Positions 12,256-31,699 are shown, counted from the stretch's first letter. The stretch is 57,500 bases of DNA from Glandiceps talaboti (GCF_964340395.1 NC_135556.1:17796142-17853641), one strand, 5' to 3'. The notes: generated by a model from the sequence alone, not told the origin. Made by a program: numbers and translations.

Positions 12256-14482
12256 CGTCTGGCTACTTATAATCTTTATACCTAGACGTACATTCTCTAT
12301 AATATTCTCTACAGGTGACGCTACTTCTGAGTGTGATCTGGATGAATCATATTGTGACATGTTTGGGTTAGACTTTGCCTGTACTGAAGCATATGATGCA
12401 TCACATCGTTGTTCAGGAAAGGGTGTAAATGTCATATGTTCTTCACCTAAAAAAGACCTGGCCCCTGCTACACCAGCTACAACGCTTAAAGTATTAGCGT
12501 ACAATGTTTGGGAGCTCCGTTACACGTATTACCAGAGTGGTCAGCATGAAAGAACATGTCGTATACCTCAGAAGATTTTTGATCTTTATGGTGATGTCGA
12601 CGTTATCGTTTTTAATGAAGCTTTCATGGATGGCTGTTTCGGGTATGATGGTATATCATTTCGTGATATATTAGATCAGTACGGTTTCAACCATTACACA
12701 CAGACTGTTGGTGAAAATGCATCTTTACTTCCGATTGCTTTCCCCCCTAATCTGGGTAACTTAGAAGGTGTTGAAAATGGGGGTGTTTTTATTGCATCTC
12801 GATGGCCGATAACAAAGGAAGCAAGTATAATATATGATCGCCATCACATCAGATATGAAGCTGAGCTGTTACATAAGATATTCATCAAGGGAGTCATGTA
12901 TGCCAAAATTGAAAAGGAAGTAGCCTCTGAGAAGAAAAGTTATCACATCCTGGGAACGCATCTACAAGCTGGCCTCGAAGGGGGTGACGGAGACAAGTTA
13001 AGGGCCCTTGAAGCCAAGGAAATGCAGATGTTCATGAAAGAACAAAATATACCAGCTGAAGAACCAGTTATCTATGCTGGTGATTTGAATACCAATCTCT
13101 ATGGCACTGAAGGAAGATGGGACCAAATGTTGGAGATCCTCCAGGCAAATATGCCAGATATTGTCGGAGATTTGAATACTACCTTTGACTATGAAAACAA
13201 TGACGTCATGGTAAATCCAGAGGACGAGGGAAAGTGGATTGACTATGTGGTCTATAGCAACCAGCATTTGATGCCGAATAATGCCAGTCAAGAATCTATT
13301 AAATTCGTGAACGAGAATCCGTTTGAAGTGTGTATGCGGGCGTTGCCAATTCAGCGAAGGGATGAACCTCTCAGAATTCCTCCTGCTCCATTGCCTCCAC
13401 TGATTGAGATTCCCATCGAGTTTGGAAGTCATCACTACCCATACCAAGATTCCTGTCGACTGGCAATGAATATAACAGACCTTTCCGATCATTACGCAGT
13501 GTTGGGTCGTTTTGATTTCTCTTCTGCAATTGTGGACCCTGTACCATATCCTACTCCAAAGCCACTTCCAGGTAAGTCAAATCGATTTGAATCTAATGAT
13601 TTGAACTTGGATGTATTTTGACTATTGACCATGATCAAATAAGACAACTGTGGACATTTACTTTTTAATAAATTTTAATCAATGTTGTTATTTCTATCTA
13701 AATTCTTTACAGACGAATGTAATGTTAGCCGACCTAACATTTGGCTTGGTAAGTATTTATGTTTTTATCATAAGGTCAAGCCTTCATATTTCTCTTTCTG
13801 CCGAGATTAAAATTTTACTGATTATAAAAATTCCCAACATCATACATTTTATGTGACTACTATGCCCAATATCAATATTAGTGAAAGGAAATTTTCAGAA
13901 CTTTCGATGCTGTTTTAGTGTTATGTCCTTTTTGTTTTTCAAGGTTACACGACAGGTGAATGTGACGTCAAGCCAGGTTACTGTGAGAAGTTTGGGCTAG
14001 AAGAAGTATGCACTGCAGATTACAACACCTGGGATTTCTGTTATGTGAAGACCGGTCGAAATATTCTCTGTGCCGTACCAGAGATTACCTTATCACCACC
14101 AACACCAGCCACTACGTTCAAGGTACTTGCCTACAATGTGTACGAGTTAGCCTATCTTTACTACCAAAGTGGCCAATATGAACGCACTTGCAGAATTTTG
14201 ACTCAGATCTTTACTCGCCATGGAGATGTTGATGCTATCATCTTCAATGAGGCTTTCATGGGAGGATGCTTTGCTTATAATGGAGCATCATTTCGAGATA
14301 TCATGGAATACTACGACTTTAAGTATTTTACTGGCACGGTGTCAGATGGCCTCAAGGGCATACTGCCGCCCCCTGTCATTCCTCTCGAAAACGGAGGTGT
14401 CTTCATAGCTTCACGTTGGCCAATAGTTAAATGGGACGAAACTCTATATTTAAGCAATAACATACCACCGACGACTGGCTAG
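10046..14482 (+). CDS. Gene B: sphingomyelinase C-like protein, domain 1 complete, domain 2 cut by a frameshift
   Basis: Exons: 10046-10109, 12013-12048, 12315-13571, 13713-13748 and 13944-14482. All boundaries are phase 1. The signal peptide starts MITSRFLLLMASC. Domain 1 keeps LAYN, FNEAF, LGTHLQAG, AGDLN and DHYAVLG. Its loop before the GVMYAKI strand differs from every paralogue, with about 5 extra residues and FIKG where C and D have SNKG. Domain 2 begins normally (LAYN, FNEAF present) but loses one base near 14468 relative to genes C and D. A TAG follows at 14480-14482, after about 180 codons. The reading as found predicts 643 aa, with no second catalytic His and no C-terminal hydrophobic tail. 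The stop is in the last exon, so nonsense-mediated decay is not expected. A secreted one-domain product is possible. An assembly error or a segregating null allele are alternatives. Confidence 0.8.
10491..10756. repeat. Compound pentanucleotide array in gene B intron 1
   Basis: About 160 bases of ACACT-type units (with ACTGC variants) run into about 100 bases of ATACA/AATAC units. The matching place in gene C intron 1 (about 17530-17610) has only a few degenerate units, and in gene D (24926-24988) an ATGTA array. The rest of intron 1 (10110-12012) contains no supported gene. Confidence 0.95.
12216..12260. repeat. (TGTC)n microsatellite before gene B exon 3
   Basis: About 11 units, ending about 55 bases before the exon 3 splice acceptor. 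A TGTC array sits in the same intron of gene D (26397-26452). Confidence 0.95.
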
Positions 14483-15159
14483 CAGGTAAAGGGGCTATTT
14501 ATGCAGCGATTGAGAAATCTGTCGAGGGCCAAACGAGGAAATACCATGTTCTTGGTACGCATCTGATTGCCCGTGGAAGTGATGAAGTTAGACTCAATCA
14601 GACTATCGAAATGCATGAATTGATGTTGAGGCAAGACATACCAAAGGACGAACCTGTAATATATGGTGGCGATTTGAATAACGACCTCTACTCGAAGCCA
14701 CACCGATTAGAACTTATGTTAGACGCACTGGAAGCTACGGTACCTGAAATGGAGGGATACATCAACGTTACAAGTGATAAATGTTATAACGACCTCTACT
14801 CGGGCTATCATGACCCTGATTGTGCCGAAAAACGAGGCTGGTTGCCAGGTGACTGGATTGATTACGTTTTGTACAGCTACGTCCATCTCCTACCCACCAC
14901 CGCCAGTCAAGAATCCATCAAATACTTAGACGAGCCCAAGTTCGATATTTGTAGGGATGGAATCCGTTTGTTTGGTGAACACATGTATGCTTACGATGAT
15001 AACTGTGACTCTCCCATGACTATTTCTGATTTAGCTGACCACTATGCAGTTCTTGGTCGGTTTACCTATACGGAAGAAGAAGTGTCATCTGGTCATGTCA
15101 CTGATCCTGTAGTCGTTCTGACGTTGATATCAATCGCCATATCTACCTTCTGTTCTTAA
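14483..15159 (+). pseudogene. Out-of-frame remainder of gene B domain 2
   Basis: This stretch is coding-like DNA, nearly identical to the 3' part of the last exon of gene C (to 22536), but it lies in a different frame from the upstream part of gene B. It still reads through LGTHL, GGDLN and DHYAVLG motifs and the C-terminal hydrophobic tail up to a stop at 15159. Beyond the 1-base loss it also lacks 12 bases just after the LGTHL motif (around 14570) and 6 bases in the stalk before the tail. The 12-base loss removes residues that all other paralogues keep. This supports real decay over a sequencing slip. Confidence 0.75.
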
Positions 15160-15263
15160 ATCATTATTTCTTTGTCTCACCAACTAATTACAATACAATT
15201 GTACCAATGCTATACAATTAGTCATTTTTATTACTATTAGACCATTTGGGAAACGTTTACCCT

Positions 15264-15266
<3 letters not shown>

Positions 15267-15353
<87 letters not shown>
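15267..15353. repeat. (TA)n microsatellite
   Basis: About 43 TA units in the gene B 3' region. Confidence 0.95.
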
Positions 15354-15355
<2 letters not shown>

Positions 15356-16291
15356 CTGATGTTTATGTTTAATTCTTTTAATGAAACCTATGTTTTACTG
15401 ATAACGTTATATGTAGACTTGTGAATAATTACACTAAAATTCGAATTTACAACAGCAAGTCCACATAGAATTTCAAATCACCTTCTCTATTTTGTAAGTC
15501 TAGATATTACAACTTTTACGTCTCCAGTTCACATCTTTCTGTTGTGATTCCTTACACACTTCTCCCCATGATATCTATGTGTCACCTTAAAGTATAAACA
15601 AACAAATAAGGTCGATTATTATTTTTCATTTTGTCTTTACTTTTGACCCAGAAACCATCTGTAAATAATGTATTATTTGGAAATCACACTCAATCCATAA
15701 TCAACAATCAACAATTATTGTTCAAAAGAACAACACATATGCTTTCTGACTAATAGTTTTTGTGGCAAATTCAACAATTTATTAACTTTACAAATCACCT
15801 CGAAAATGACGTTTTTTTACTGGTGATGTTGTTGTATTCTATATCAGTATTCATAGATCACTGTCTATTTTCCTACATAAGAAACCATGTAAGTGGCATT
15901 CACAAACTTACTGCCATTCTATTCTGCAATGGATTACTGCACTAAATTTTGAGCATTGAAAAGAAACTTAAGCACATAACTATTTGCTTAATGATTTCCT
16001 TGAAGCAAATAAAACTCTTGGTAAAATAACACATATACCTCGCTTCTAATAGGGATCGATCGATTGTCTAACCGACTGACCGACCGACGGATGGATGGAT
16101 GGATGGCTGGATGGATGGATGTATAGGTTGGTGGTTGGTGGTTAGTGGTTGGTTGTCTGTGACTTAATCTACGAGTATATGAGTGAGTGAGTGAGTGAGT
16201 GAGTGAGTCAATTAATTAATTTAATGAACGAATGAATGAATGCATGACCAATGAATGCAAATTGAATGACTAGCAGAGCGATTAACTTCCT

Positions 16292-16551
<260 letters not shown>

Positions 16552-16956
16552 GTCAAGTTGGTTGTCAAGTTGACGGGTGAGTGAGTGAGTGAGTGAGTGA
16601 GTGAGTGAGTGAGTGCAAGTAAAAATCTGCCTTCAAGTATATATACAGTACCTGCAAGCCCTTTAGAAATTCAATTTACACTCTCAATTCCTATTGGAGA
16701 CGATATCGTCTACTATTTTCATACACCACTTATTTACGGATCTTAGGAACAGAAATGTGCACGTGCGTATTTTGCTTGAAATAACCAAAGATTCCGAGTT
16801 TACTTTGCACTCCGTCACACTGTCACTTTATTTCATTTTTAGCCAGACTCAACACAACATAAAATACTTTGTTGTTTAGATAATCCTCAAAAATAGTATG
16901 GAAAACAGAGCAGTATTACATATCATTGTTGCACAGGATGAACAGATTCATATAAT

Positions 16957-17394
16957 GCCGACAGTTTTAGTACGATCACTGCTGTAAAAATGTTCAAAAT
17001 GATAAAATGGTGTCATGATGTGTCAGTATCATTCAGGTCATTTGACTGGAACGATTTACCGCTACGACTCATCCGAGGTCAGCCTACTTACCATGTCACA
17101 TGACTAGTGACGTCGACCAAACCAGCAAACTTCTGCAGGAAACTCTGAAAAGAACATCTTCCATCTGAATTAATCCCAGCTCATAAAGTCTTGCTTTGGG
17201 GTCGTTTTCTCCGAATACATCATGATTACGAGAAGGGTTTTCCTTCTAATGGCATCATGTCTATTACTAGGACTTCCAGTTTACGGTAGGTTGATTGAAA
17301 TTCTTTAATGTTTGAAAAAGTGGAATGTGGGAATATATTATTACAGACTTTGGTCAGTTGTATTAAGACACCATCAGTCGTCCATAATTGATAT
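16957..17394 (+). repeat. Duplicated promoter/first-exon block, copy 2 (gene C)
   Basis: Near-identical to 9792-10218 (see that entry). It keeps the CACATG and TGACGTCG sites (the latter at 17108-17115) and the signal-peptide exon. It shows that the duplication unit included the promoter. Confidence 0.8.
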
Positions 17395-19227
17395 ACATTG
17401 AGATATAGAATTCGATTAAACGGCTTTGCAGTACCATGCGAGTTGTAACACGTCGAATAACTGACACATTTAATATTTCTATTCAGAATTACACGAATAG
17501 GACGATAATGTATGTCAGGATTACTCTGCAGTGCACTGTACTAAGGTACAGAAATGTACGGTACGGTACGGTACACTACACTACAGTGTACTGCACTACA
17601 CTGCTCTGCACTATCCAAAATTTGTCAGTCAGTTGTGATCCACATGTATCTGTATTCCATACGAAAACATTTAATCACACAGACCAGTGTTTTAACAAAC
17701 TATAAAGAATAATTACGATAGTGTAAACATTTAAATCGTAATTTCTCGTTCTGATAAAAACTTCAAACTTTTATGCTTTACAGTGTCGAAACAATGAAAA
17801 TATGAAATTATATATATATATATATATGATACATTAGTCATAAATCTGTTGGAAATCGAAGTAAATTGATTACAATTGTATGGCGTCATTTTTCAAAGTC
17901 TTCAGTTAACACAAAGTAGTCAGTATTTCCAGGTCACCATATGGGATGTTCATTACGATTTGAACAATAGCAGGGCAAAGGTAGATGATTAGGGTGCTAA
18001 TTATCATGTCTATGCCTTTGGTGTACACACCTACACTTATGAGTAGGCATGACATCATTAATCTAGCACCTACAGATAACAGTTTGACATTGTCAGTACA
18101 CTATTATGTATACTAAACAAAAACTCACAATCGGAGAATTTAATCACGCACAGTAGATATAATTCAAACTTTAATTTAGACCATTGATAGGAAATAGTAC
18201 AAACACAAATACGAAGTAAAGTTCAATGATGTTGTCAAAAGTCAGTAAAAGGCTAAAATTGAAAATCAGAAAAAGTATTCAAGATAGACTCTGAAATTAA
18301 TCAACAGCCATGACATAATTCATTCGGAGTTTGTTGTGGCTTTAATTTGATTTTTTTTCCCTTTTATTTGATTGTTTGTTTGTTTGTTTGTTTTTGTTTG
18401 TTTGTTTGTTTGTTTGTTTTTTTGTTAGGTATTTATTTGTTTGTTTGTTTGTTATTTCTGGGGGTTGGGGGTTATACTATTCTGCGTTAATGCGTAATGT
18501 GTGGTCCATCTAATATTTTATTCATTCAATTTATTTTTACATTAATCGCTAAACACTTCAAAGTAATAAAATTTAAATACAAATGAGTTCATGAATACAG
18601 AAAATGTTCACATCATCTTAAAAACATATACATTTTCTTATTTTATAGATGCATCTTGTGGAGATGAACCGAAAGTCAAATTAGGTAAGTAGATTTGTAA
18701 TAATAGACGAAAATAGAATTCGCAGGCAAAACAATTTATTTGCCTAAAACTTACTGAAAATCAAGTTTAATTCTTTCTTTATCTAAGACATGTCTCAAAA
18801 GAAAATAACAAGAAACAATTACGTATTTGACAAATCTATAGGTACATGGAATCAACTGGTCAAAACTAAGGGGCATACCATCCCTAGAGGATGATTCATT
18901 GCTGTTATAATTATTGTACTGGTATATTAGAATTTGCAACAAGTCTTTTAACAACAGAAAAAAAACTGCAGTTGGGAAAGAAATTGCTGGTTTAGAACAG
19001 CCCAAAATTTTGAATATCTTTTGAATTTACTATTGTTGTGACTGAGACAACTCACGACGTCAAGGCAAACGTCACTAAACTTATATTTACACGATAAATG
19101 ATTTGCTAGTGTAGGGACGTAAGTAGTTTTCTTTATTTTATCCACAGTGGCAAGTACATAGATGAAAGAGCTTAGGTTAGATTACGTAGGACATGTAGGT
19201 ACATGACGTGCCTCGCTGTGTCTGTTT

Positions 19228-19266
<39 letters not shown>

Positions 19267-22200
19267 GAGGGGGGTCAAGAACGACTCATAGATATACATT
19301 GAGTTCTCGTAAGATGATTACTTTGAGTAAACATCTCAAATCTCGTTAACACCCCCCCCCCCTCTTTGTTTGTGCCTTCGGCACATGTGACTTCGTATTG
19401 TGAGAGAGGGCAGGGATTACACGGTATGGATATAGTATCTGTGATGGATATAAGACAACATAGATCGACCATCAAATGCTAATCTTCATTCAGGGTAGTC
19501 TATGTGTTTGGCTGATTAGTTATTTATAATCTTTATACCTAGACGTACATTCTCTATAATTCTCTCTACAGGTGACGCTACTTCAGAATGTGATCTGGAT
19601 GAATCATATTGTGACATGTTTGGGTTAGACTTTGCCTGTACTGAAGCATATGATTCATCACATCGTTGTTCAGGAAAGGGTGTAAATGTCATATGTTCTT
19701 CACCTAAAAAAGAACTGGCCCCTGCTACACCAGCAACAACACTTAAAGTGTTGATTTACAATATTTGGGAGGTCCGTTACACGTATTACCAGAGTGGCCA
19801 ACACGAAAGAACATGCCGTATACCTCAGAAGATTTTTGATCTCTGTGGTGATGTCGACGTTATCGTTTTTAATGAAGCTTTCATGGATGGCTGTTTTGGG
19901 TATGATGGTCTATCGTTTCGCGATATGCTAGATCAGTATGGCTTCAATCATTACACACAAACTGTTGGTTTGAATGCCACTTTACTTCCGATTGGTCTGC
20001 CACCAAATCTGGGTAACCTTCCCCCATCATTTGAGGACATAAAAGGCCTTGAAAATGGGGGTGTTTTTATTGCATCTCGATGGCCGATAACAAAAGAAGC
20101 CAGTATAATATATGAGAATCATGTAGGACCGTTACATAAGATATCCAATAAGGGTGTCATGTATGCCAAAATTCAAAAGGAAGTAGCCTCTGAGAAGGGA
20201 ATCTATCACATTTTGGGAACACATCTACAAGCTGGCTTCGCGGGGGGTGAGGGAGACAAGGTAAGAGCGCTTCAAGCCAAAGAAATGCAGATGTTCATGG
20301 AAAAACAAAATATACTACCTGAAGAACCAGTTATATATGCCGGTGATTTGAATACTGATCTCTATGGCACAGAGCGAAGATGGGAACAGATGTTAGAAAT
20401 CCTTCAGGCAAACATGCCAGATATTGTCGGACCCCTGAATACGACCTTTGACTATGAAAACAATGACGTCAGGATAAACCCAGAGGACGGAGGAAAATGG
20501 CTCGATTATGTCGTCTACAGCAACCAGCATTTGATGCCGAACAATGTCAGTCAAGAATCTATTAAATTCGTGAACGAGAATCCGTTTGAAGTGTGTATGC
20601 GGGCGTTGCCAATTCAGCTAAGAGATGAACCTCTCAAAATTCCTCCTGGTCCATTCCCTCCTCCACTGATTGAAATTCCCATCGAGTTTGGTAGTCATCA
20701 CTATCCATACCAAGATTCCTGTCTGCTGGCAATGAATATAACAGACCTTGCTGACCATTATGCAGTGTTGGGTCGTTTTGATTTCTCTTCTCCAATTTTG
20801 GACCCTGTACCATACCCTACCCCAAAGCCACTTCCAGGTAAGTCAAATCGATTGGATTCTAATAGAAAAAACGGTGAAACATACATGCAAAATATTTATG
20901 TATATCCAGGGAATTGCACTGGGATTAAAACTTCAGCTGGGGATTTTTTTTTTGCTAAATATTCGAATATTGATCATGATCGAACAATACTCACAACTTC
21001 AGATATTGACGTAAATTATTTTTAATCTATGTTATTATTTCCTACCTACATTCTTTACAGACGAATGTAATGAAAGCAGACCAAACGTTTGGCTTGGTAA
21101 GTATCCGTATTATCATTGCACGATCACACAACCACATTTATCTCTCTGTCTAGACCAAATATATTGTGATTTTAATGGTTATAAAAAATTCCAACATCAC
21201 ATATGAATATGCTTTAATCTAAATGCACGTGAACGGACTGTTTTACAGCTTTAGACACTATACTTCTACTACCGTATACCATGTCCTTTTTATCTTTCAA
21301 GGTTATGCGACAGGTGACTGTGACGTCAAGCCAGGATATTGTGAGAAGTTTGGACTGGAAGAAGTGTGTACTGCAGATTACAACACCTGGGATTTCTGTT
21401 ATGTGAAGACCGGTCGAAATATTCTCTGTGCCGTACCAGAGATTACCTTATCACCACCAACACCAGCCACTACGTTCAAGGTACTTGCCTACAATGTGTA
21501 CGAGTTAGCGTATCTTTACTACCAAAGTGGCCAGTATGAACGCACTTGCAGAATTTTGACTCAGATCTTTACTCGACACGGAGATGTTGATGCTATCATC
21601 TTCAACGAGGCTTTCATGGGAGGATGTTTTGCTTATAACGGAGCATCATTTCGAGATATCATGGAATACTATGATTTTAAGTATTTTACTGGTACGGTGT
21701 CAGATGAGCTCAAGTACATACTACCACCCCCTGTCATTCCTCTCGAAAACGGAGGTGTCTTCATAGCTTCACGTTGGCCAATAGTTAGATGGGACGAAAC
21801 TCTTTATGAAAGCAATGTCATACCGTCAGACGACTGGCTGGCAGGCAAAGGTGCTATTTATGCAGAGATTGAGAAATCTGTCGATGGCCAAACGAGGAAA
21901 TACCATGTTCTCGGTACACATCTGATGGCAGGTAAATCAGACCGAGGAGGTGATGATGTTAGACTCAACCAAACTATCGAAATGCATGAATTAATGCTGA
22001 GGCAAAACGTACCAAAGGACGAACCTGTTATTTATGGTGGAGACTTGAATAACGACCTCTACACGAAGCCACACCGATTAGAACTTATGTTAGACGCACT
22101 GGAAGCTACGGTACCTGAGATGGAGGGGTACATCAACGTTACAAGTGATAAATGTTATAATGACCTCCACTCGGGCTATCATGACCCTGATTGTGCCGAA

Positions 22201-22536
22201 AAACGAGGCTGGTTGCCAGGTGACTGGATTGATTACGTTTTGTACAGCTACGTCCATCTCCTACCCACCACCGCCAGTCAAGAATCCATCAAATACGTAG
22301 ACGAGCCCAAGTTCGATATTTGTAGGGATGGAATCCGTTTGTTTGGTGAACACATGTATGCTTACGATGATAACTGCGAGTCCCCCATGACTGTTTCTGA
22401 TTTAGCTGACCACTATGCAGTCCTTGGTCGGTTTACCTTTACGGAGGTCGAGGAAGAAGTGTCATCTGGTCATGTCACTGGTCCTTTAGTCGTTCTGACG
22501 TTGATATCAATCGTCATATCTACCTTCTGTTCTTAG
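17222..22536 (+). CDS. Gene C: two-domain sphingomyelinase C-like protein (878 aa)
   Basis: Exons: 17222-17285, 18649-18684, 19572-20837, 21061-21096, 21302-22536. All boundaries are phase 1 and the frame stays open to TAG. The signal peptide starts MITRRVFLLMASCLLLGLP. Domain 1 carries LIYN, FNEAF, LGTHLQAG, AGDLN and DHYAVLG. Domain 2 carries LAYN, FNEAF, LGTHLMAG, GGDLN and DHYAVLG, so both sites look complete. A Pro-rich linker (PYPTPKPLPG) and a mini-exon (DECNESRPNVWLG) join the domains. The tail after VSSGHVTGP is hydrophobic and runs to the stop, as in GPI precursors. Domain 2 is nearly identical to gene B domain 2, so it serves as the intact reference for that broken copy. Expected location is the extracellular face of the plasma membrane or secretory compartments. 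The activity on sphingomyelin is family-based inference. Confidence 0.9.
18371..18452. repeat. (TTTG)n-rich tract in gene C intron 1
   Basis: Interrupted TTTG units. Similar TTTG tracts lie at 22648-22680 and, in gene D intron 1, at 25856-25930. Confidence 0.9.
19229..19265. repeat. (TG)n microsatellite in gene C intron 2
   Basis: About 18 TG units upstream of gene C exon 3, in the intron where genes B and D carry TGTC arrays. Confidence 0.9.
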
Positions 22537-24684
22537 ATCATTATCTCTTTTTCTCACCAACTGAGTACCAATGCAGTAGTTCACGATCAATAAGTTGTTT
22601 TTATTACACCATTTTATTTGAAGAACATTTTCTCTGACTATAATTTTTTGTTTGTTTGTTTGTTTGTTTGTTTGTTTGTCTGTCTTTCTTAGTTTTTTCT
22701 GTTTTGTTTAACTCTTCAAATGTATTGAAACTTGTGGTGTTTTTATTCACAGATTTATGTAGATATGTAACATTTCACTTGGCTTCATGTGAGAACATTT
22801 AAAATTGGTCTTTACGGTTAATGCAAAAAAAATTTGAAATGTCCTGACTATTATATAATACAGTCCTGATATTACATAGTTGCGCCAGTTTATCCCATTT
22901 AGTTGCGATTTCGTAACCCCATCCCCCACCCCAAAAGTTGTACCCCACCTTTAAAATATAAACAAGAAAAATCGTGGTGTACTGTTTTTTTTTTCATTTT
23001 TGTCACTAGTTTTGACGCAGAAACCAACTATAAGTGAAGTATTACTTGGAAGTCATACCCAATCCATCATCTATAATCAGTTATTTCCTGACACTCAAAT
23101 TTCGTTAATCTCTGTGATTCTCATGATCAATTTATATCATTCGAGTGAGGGAAGAACTATGCAATGCAAAATCCATTTTTTATGCAGTCACTTTCAAATT
23201 ATTATTCTCAGATTATTGGCAACACAAGAGGTAATAATGCAATTTTGTTACACACTGTCTGTTGCCAAGATTATGAGCTCCTTCCTCTGCGTCCAGAAGG
23301 AAATGGTTTTGGTAAAAGGACGAATATCTTTTTTCAAGTGAATCGAGACAAATATAAAAGTTAACTTGAAGTAGACTGTACTTTGAGTAGTAAGTATTTA
23401 CCAACAATAAAACGATCTTGGTGAAATGCTAACTTGCTTCTTTTCTTGATAGATGATTGAATGACCGTGTTATTGATAAATTGATTAAGGGCAGGTAAAG
23501 AAAGAGCGGTGATTTTTTTCTTGAACGATTGGACAAAAGATGAATGGATGGATGGATGGATGGATGGATGGATGGATGGATGGATGAATCGGTCGGTCGG
23601 TCAATCGATCGATCAATTTGTCGGATCGAATTTATAGTCTTTTGCTTGTTATTAATCAAAATCTGCATAGAGACACAACAGCTATATGACATGTTGGGCT
23701 ATTGTCTTTGTACGCATTGGCCCGTTGAACTTGGCATACGTTTGTACAATTAATCACGATATGCCTTCAATACTGCTCTGCAATCAAAACTCAGGTCAAA
23801 TTAATGACGAAATTAAAGTGGATAAGCGTGGCAGATATCAAAATGTGTTTCAGTAATCAGGGAGCCTTCAGAAAATACGAGGGGGAGCACGGGGAATCAA
23901 GCCACGTCTGTTGCTTAAAATATGACCCGCGGCCATCCCTCGATTTGATTTTACTAAACCGTGAGTCTCCCCGTTCACATATTTGAAACACATAACCGAG
24001 GTTCGTTCGAATGCTATTGGGCGTGAAAGGGGACACGAGTCTCAGAATCAATACCAAGGACTCTATCCCACTACTGCCAACACATTGACCATGTTAAATG
24101 CATTCAATTTGATTGTTTCAAATTTCTACCACCACTGTTTCAGTAACTTTTGTGTGAATTTATATATTTGCTGTCTGTTACACATTCATACCGGAGAAAC
24201 CAACATATTCGGATACTTTATGGACAACTCTTCATGACTACAGCAATTAGCGTATAGCAAATATCTCATTAAGTAACAAGTATCTATATTTTTTTTATTT
24301 CATCAAATAACAACAATTACTTTTAAATGCTATCACTTTAGTTAATGGAACTTACGACACATCAAATTGCTGCTCTGTCATGTGATGATAAGAAGAGACT
24401 AGAACTAAACAGTATCACCGCCAATCATAGTTACGGAGGATTGGTGTCTCGTGGCACAATAATACCGATAGCTTTAGTTCGATGACTGTTTTATTAGATG
24501 TTCAAAGTGATAAATCCATCATTTCATATCAGTGCTATCTTAACTAGGGATACAATTAAGGCATCCGATCGGACGCTGGTCGAAAAAGATCTAGTCACGT
24601 GTTTCGTGTTACAAACGGAGTGGTTACAGATCATTTCAAATGTTCAGACCTCTTATTTCTTGCTTTGGTTCATAACATTACAGC
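22537..24684. other. Intergenic C-D: 3' UTR, microsatellites, gene D promoter
   Basis: The gene C 3' UTR carries a candidate AATAAA at 23406-23411, at an equivalent position to the one after gene B. A GGAT array (23540-23585) with GGTC and GATC units follows. The last 220 bases are a diverged copy of the B/C promoter, with a CACGTG at about 24596. Several frames of 60-110 codons occur but none has codon or domain features of a gene. Confidence 0.55.
23540..23585. repeat. (GGAT)n microsatellite
   Basis: About 11 units, followed by short GGTC and GATC runs to about 23615. Confidence 0.95.
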
Positions 24685-30281
<5,597 letters not shown>

Positions 30282-31699
30282 TAATATCCGGAGTATGATG
30301 TACAACGTATCATCAATAGTTTAGGATCATGATGGGAAATTTCAAATCCTCAATAATATGGTAAATGGTGTGGAATGGGCAATCACTTATCAAACTAGTC
30401 TTTTCGCATTGCTGGTAACCACACCATTCTTATCTCTCTGACGTTTTGAGGAATGATATCCTCTCAAAGTCTTGATCACTGGAAATTATTCCACAGCACA
30501 GTCCTTACATATATATGAGCATTCTATGCAGGATTAGAAATAAACTGTCGCTTGGATTACACCATGTACCATCATTGGGTAACATGACATCACTGGCTAT
30601 GTTATTATACTTAGAATGCGTTATTGACTATCTATTTCAATTGACTGGTCACTGTCTGTAACAACTCATTACCAAAAAACAGAATCCGATCTTTTGACGA
30701 AAGCAATTCACCTCTGAAAACCTTAAACCCTTATTCCCCACGAAGTAAGAAATTAGTAATTCAGTTCGAATTAATACTGTAATGAGAAGTTCTACTGTTT
30801 TGTTTTGTTTTAAAATTATTTTCATTATTTTGTGTCATCTCACTCCTTTTCGGTAAATGTAGACATTCAATCAACTAAAACTGAGATGTAGCTGTGGATA
30901 TATAGTGAAAGTGCTTTATATGAATATTCATTAAAATAAAAAATATATATAATGTATTGCAGATTTGTTTGTATTATTAAAGGATAAGATTAATAACTTT
31001 CTTTACTATCAAAAATCAGATCTAGAAAGTTATTATTTGCATGGAAAACCGTCCATGCTATAAGCATATTTGAATGGTCTCAGATGACTAGTGACGTAGT
31101 GTGACGTATAAAATTATGTTAACTTTTAATGAAGGTCATAAGTTGCTTTCGTGAACACAGTTTCAATTTTGCATGAAGCATGGCGACGACATTCATATCA
31201 CATTTATTCTGACATGACTTACAAAATGGAACATATATTACACACATGCGCACACGCACGCACACACACACATGTGGAGCTTGTGTGTCTCTGTGTATGT
31301 GTGCGTTGTATAAAACACAAACACACAAATATGCGCATATAAGAGTAAACTGTATCATGTGTGCATTCTGAGTACGAATTTGGTGTCTACGATTTGACTA
31401 TACTTCATCTCGTAACAGTTCGTCTACAGAACGCTAAGCGCATCGCATCTCTATCTACATTCAGAAAACAAGTGTCGAGTGTGCACATACCTTTATCGCG
31501 AATGTATCGTTATCATTTACAGCCACATTATCACCTGTACTTTGTTCCGAGAAAGATAATCATCTTAAGCGTATATCAGGAGTTATCAATGTTTTCCATC
31601 ACAGCGTTGGAATCTTTATTTACAGCGTGTACAGCGTACACCACCATCTTACAATTCCACACAGTAATGGGTTTACAGAGACATCTGTTGTATCATTGA

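Noticed and set aside
21223-21301. N-terminal extension of the gene C domain-2 exon, as if a separate gene began there
   Set aside because: It is intronic read-through upstream of the acceptor at 21301. The same exon in A, B, D and E starts at the equivalent AG and is reached from the second mini-exon.
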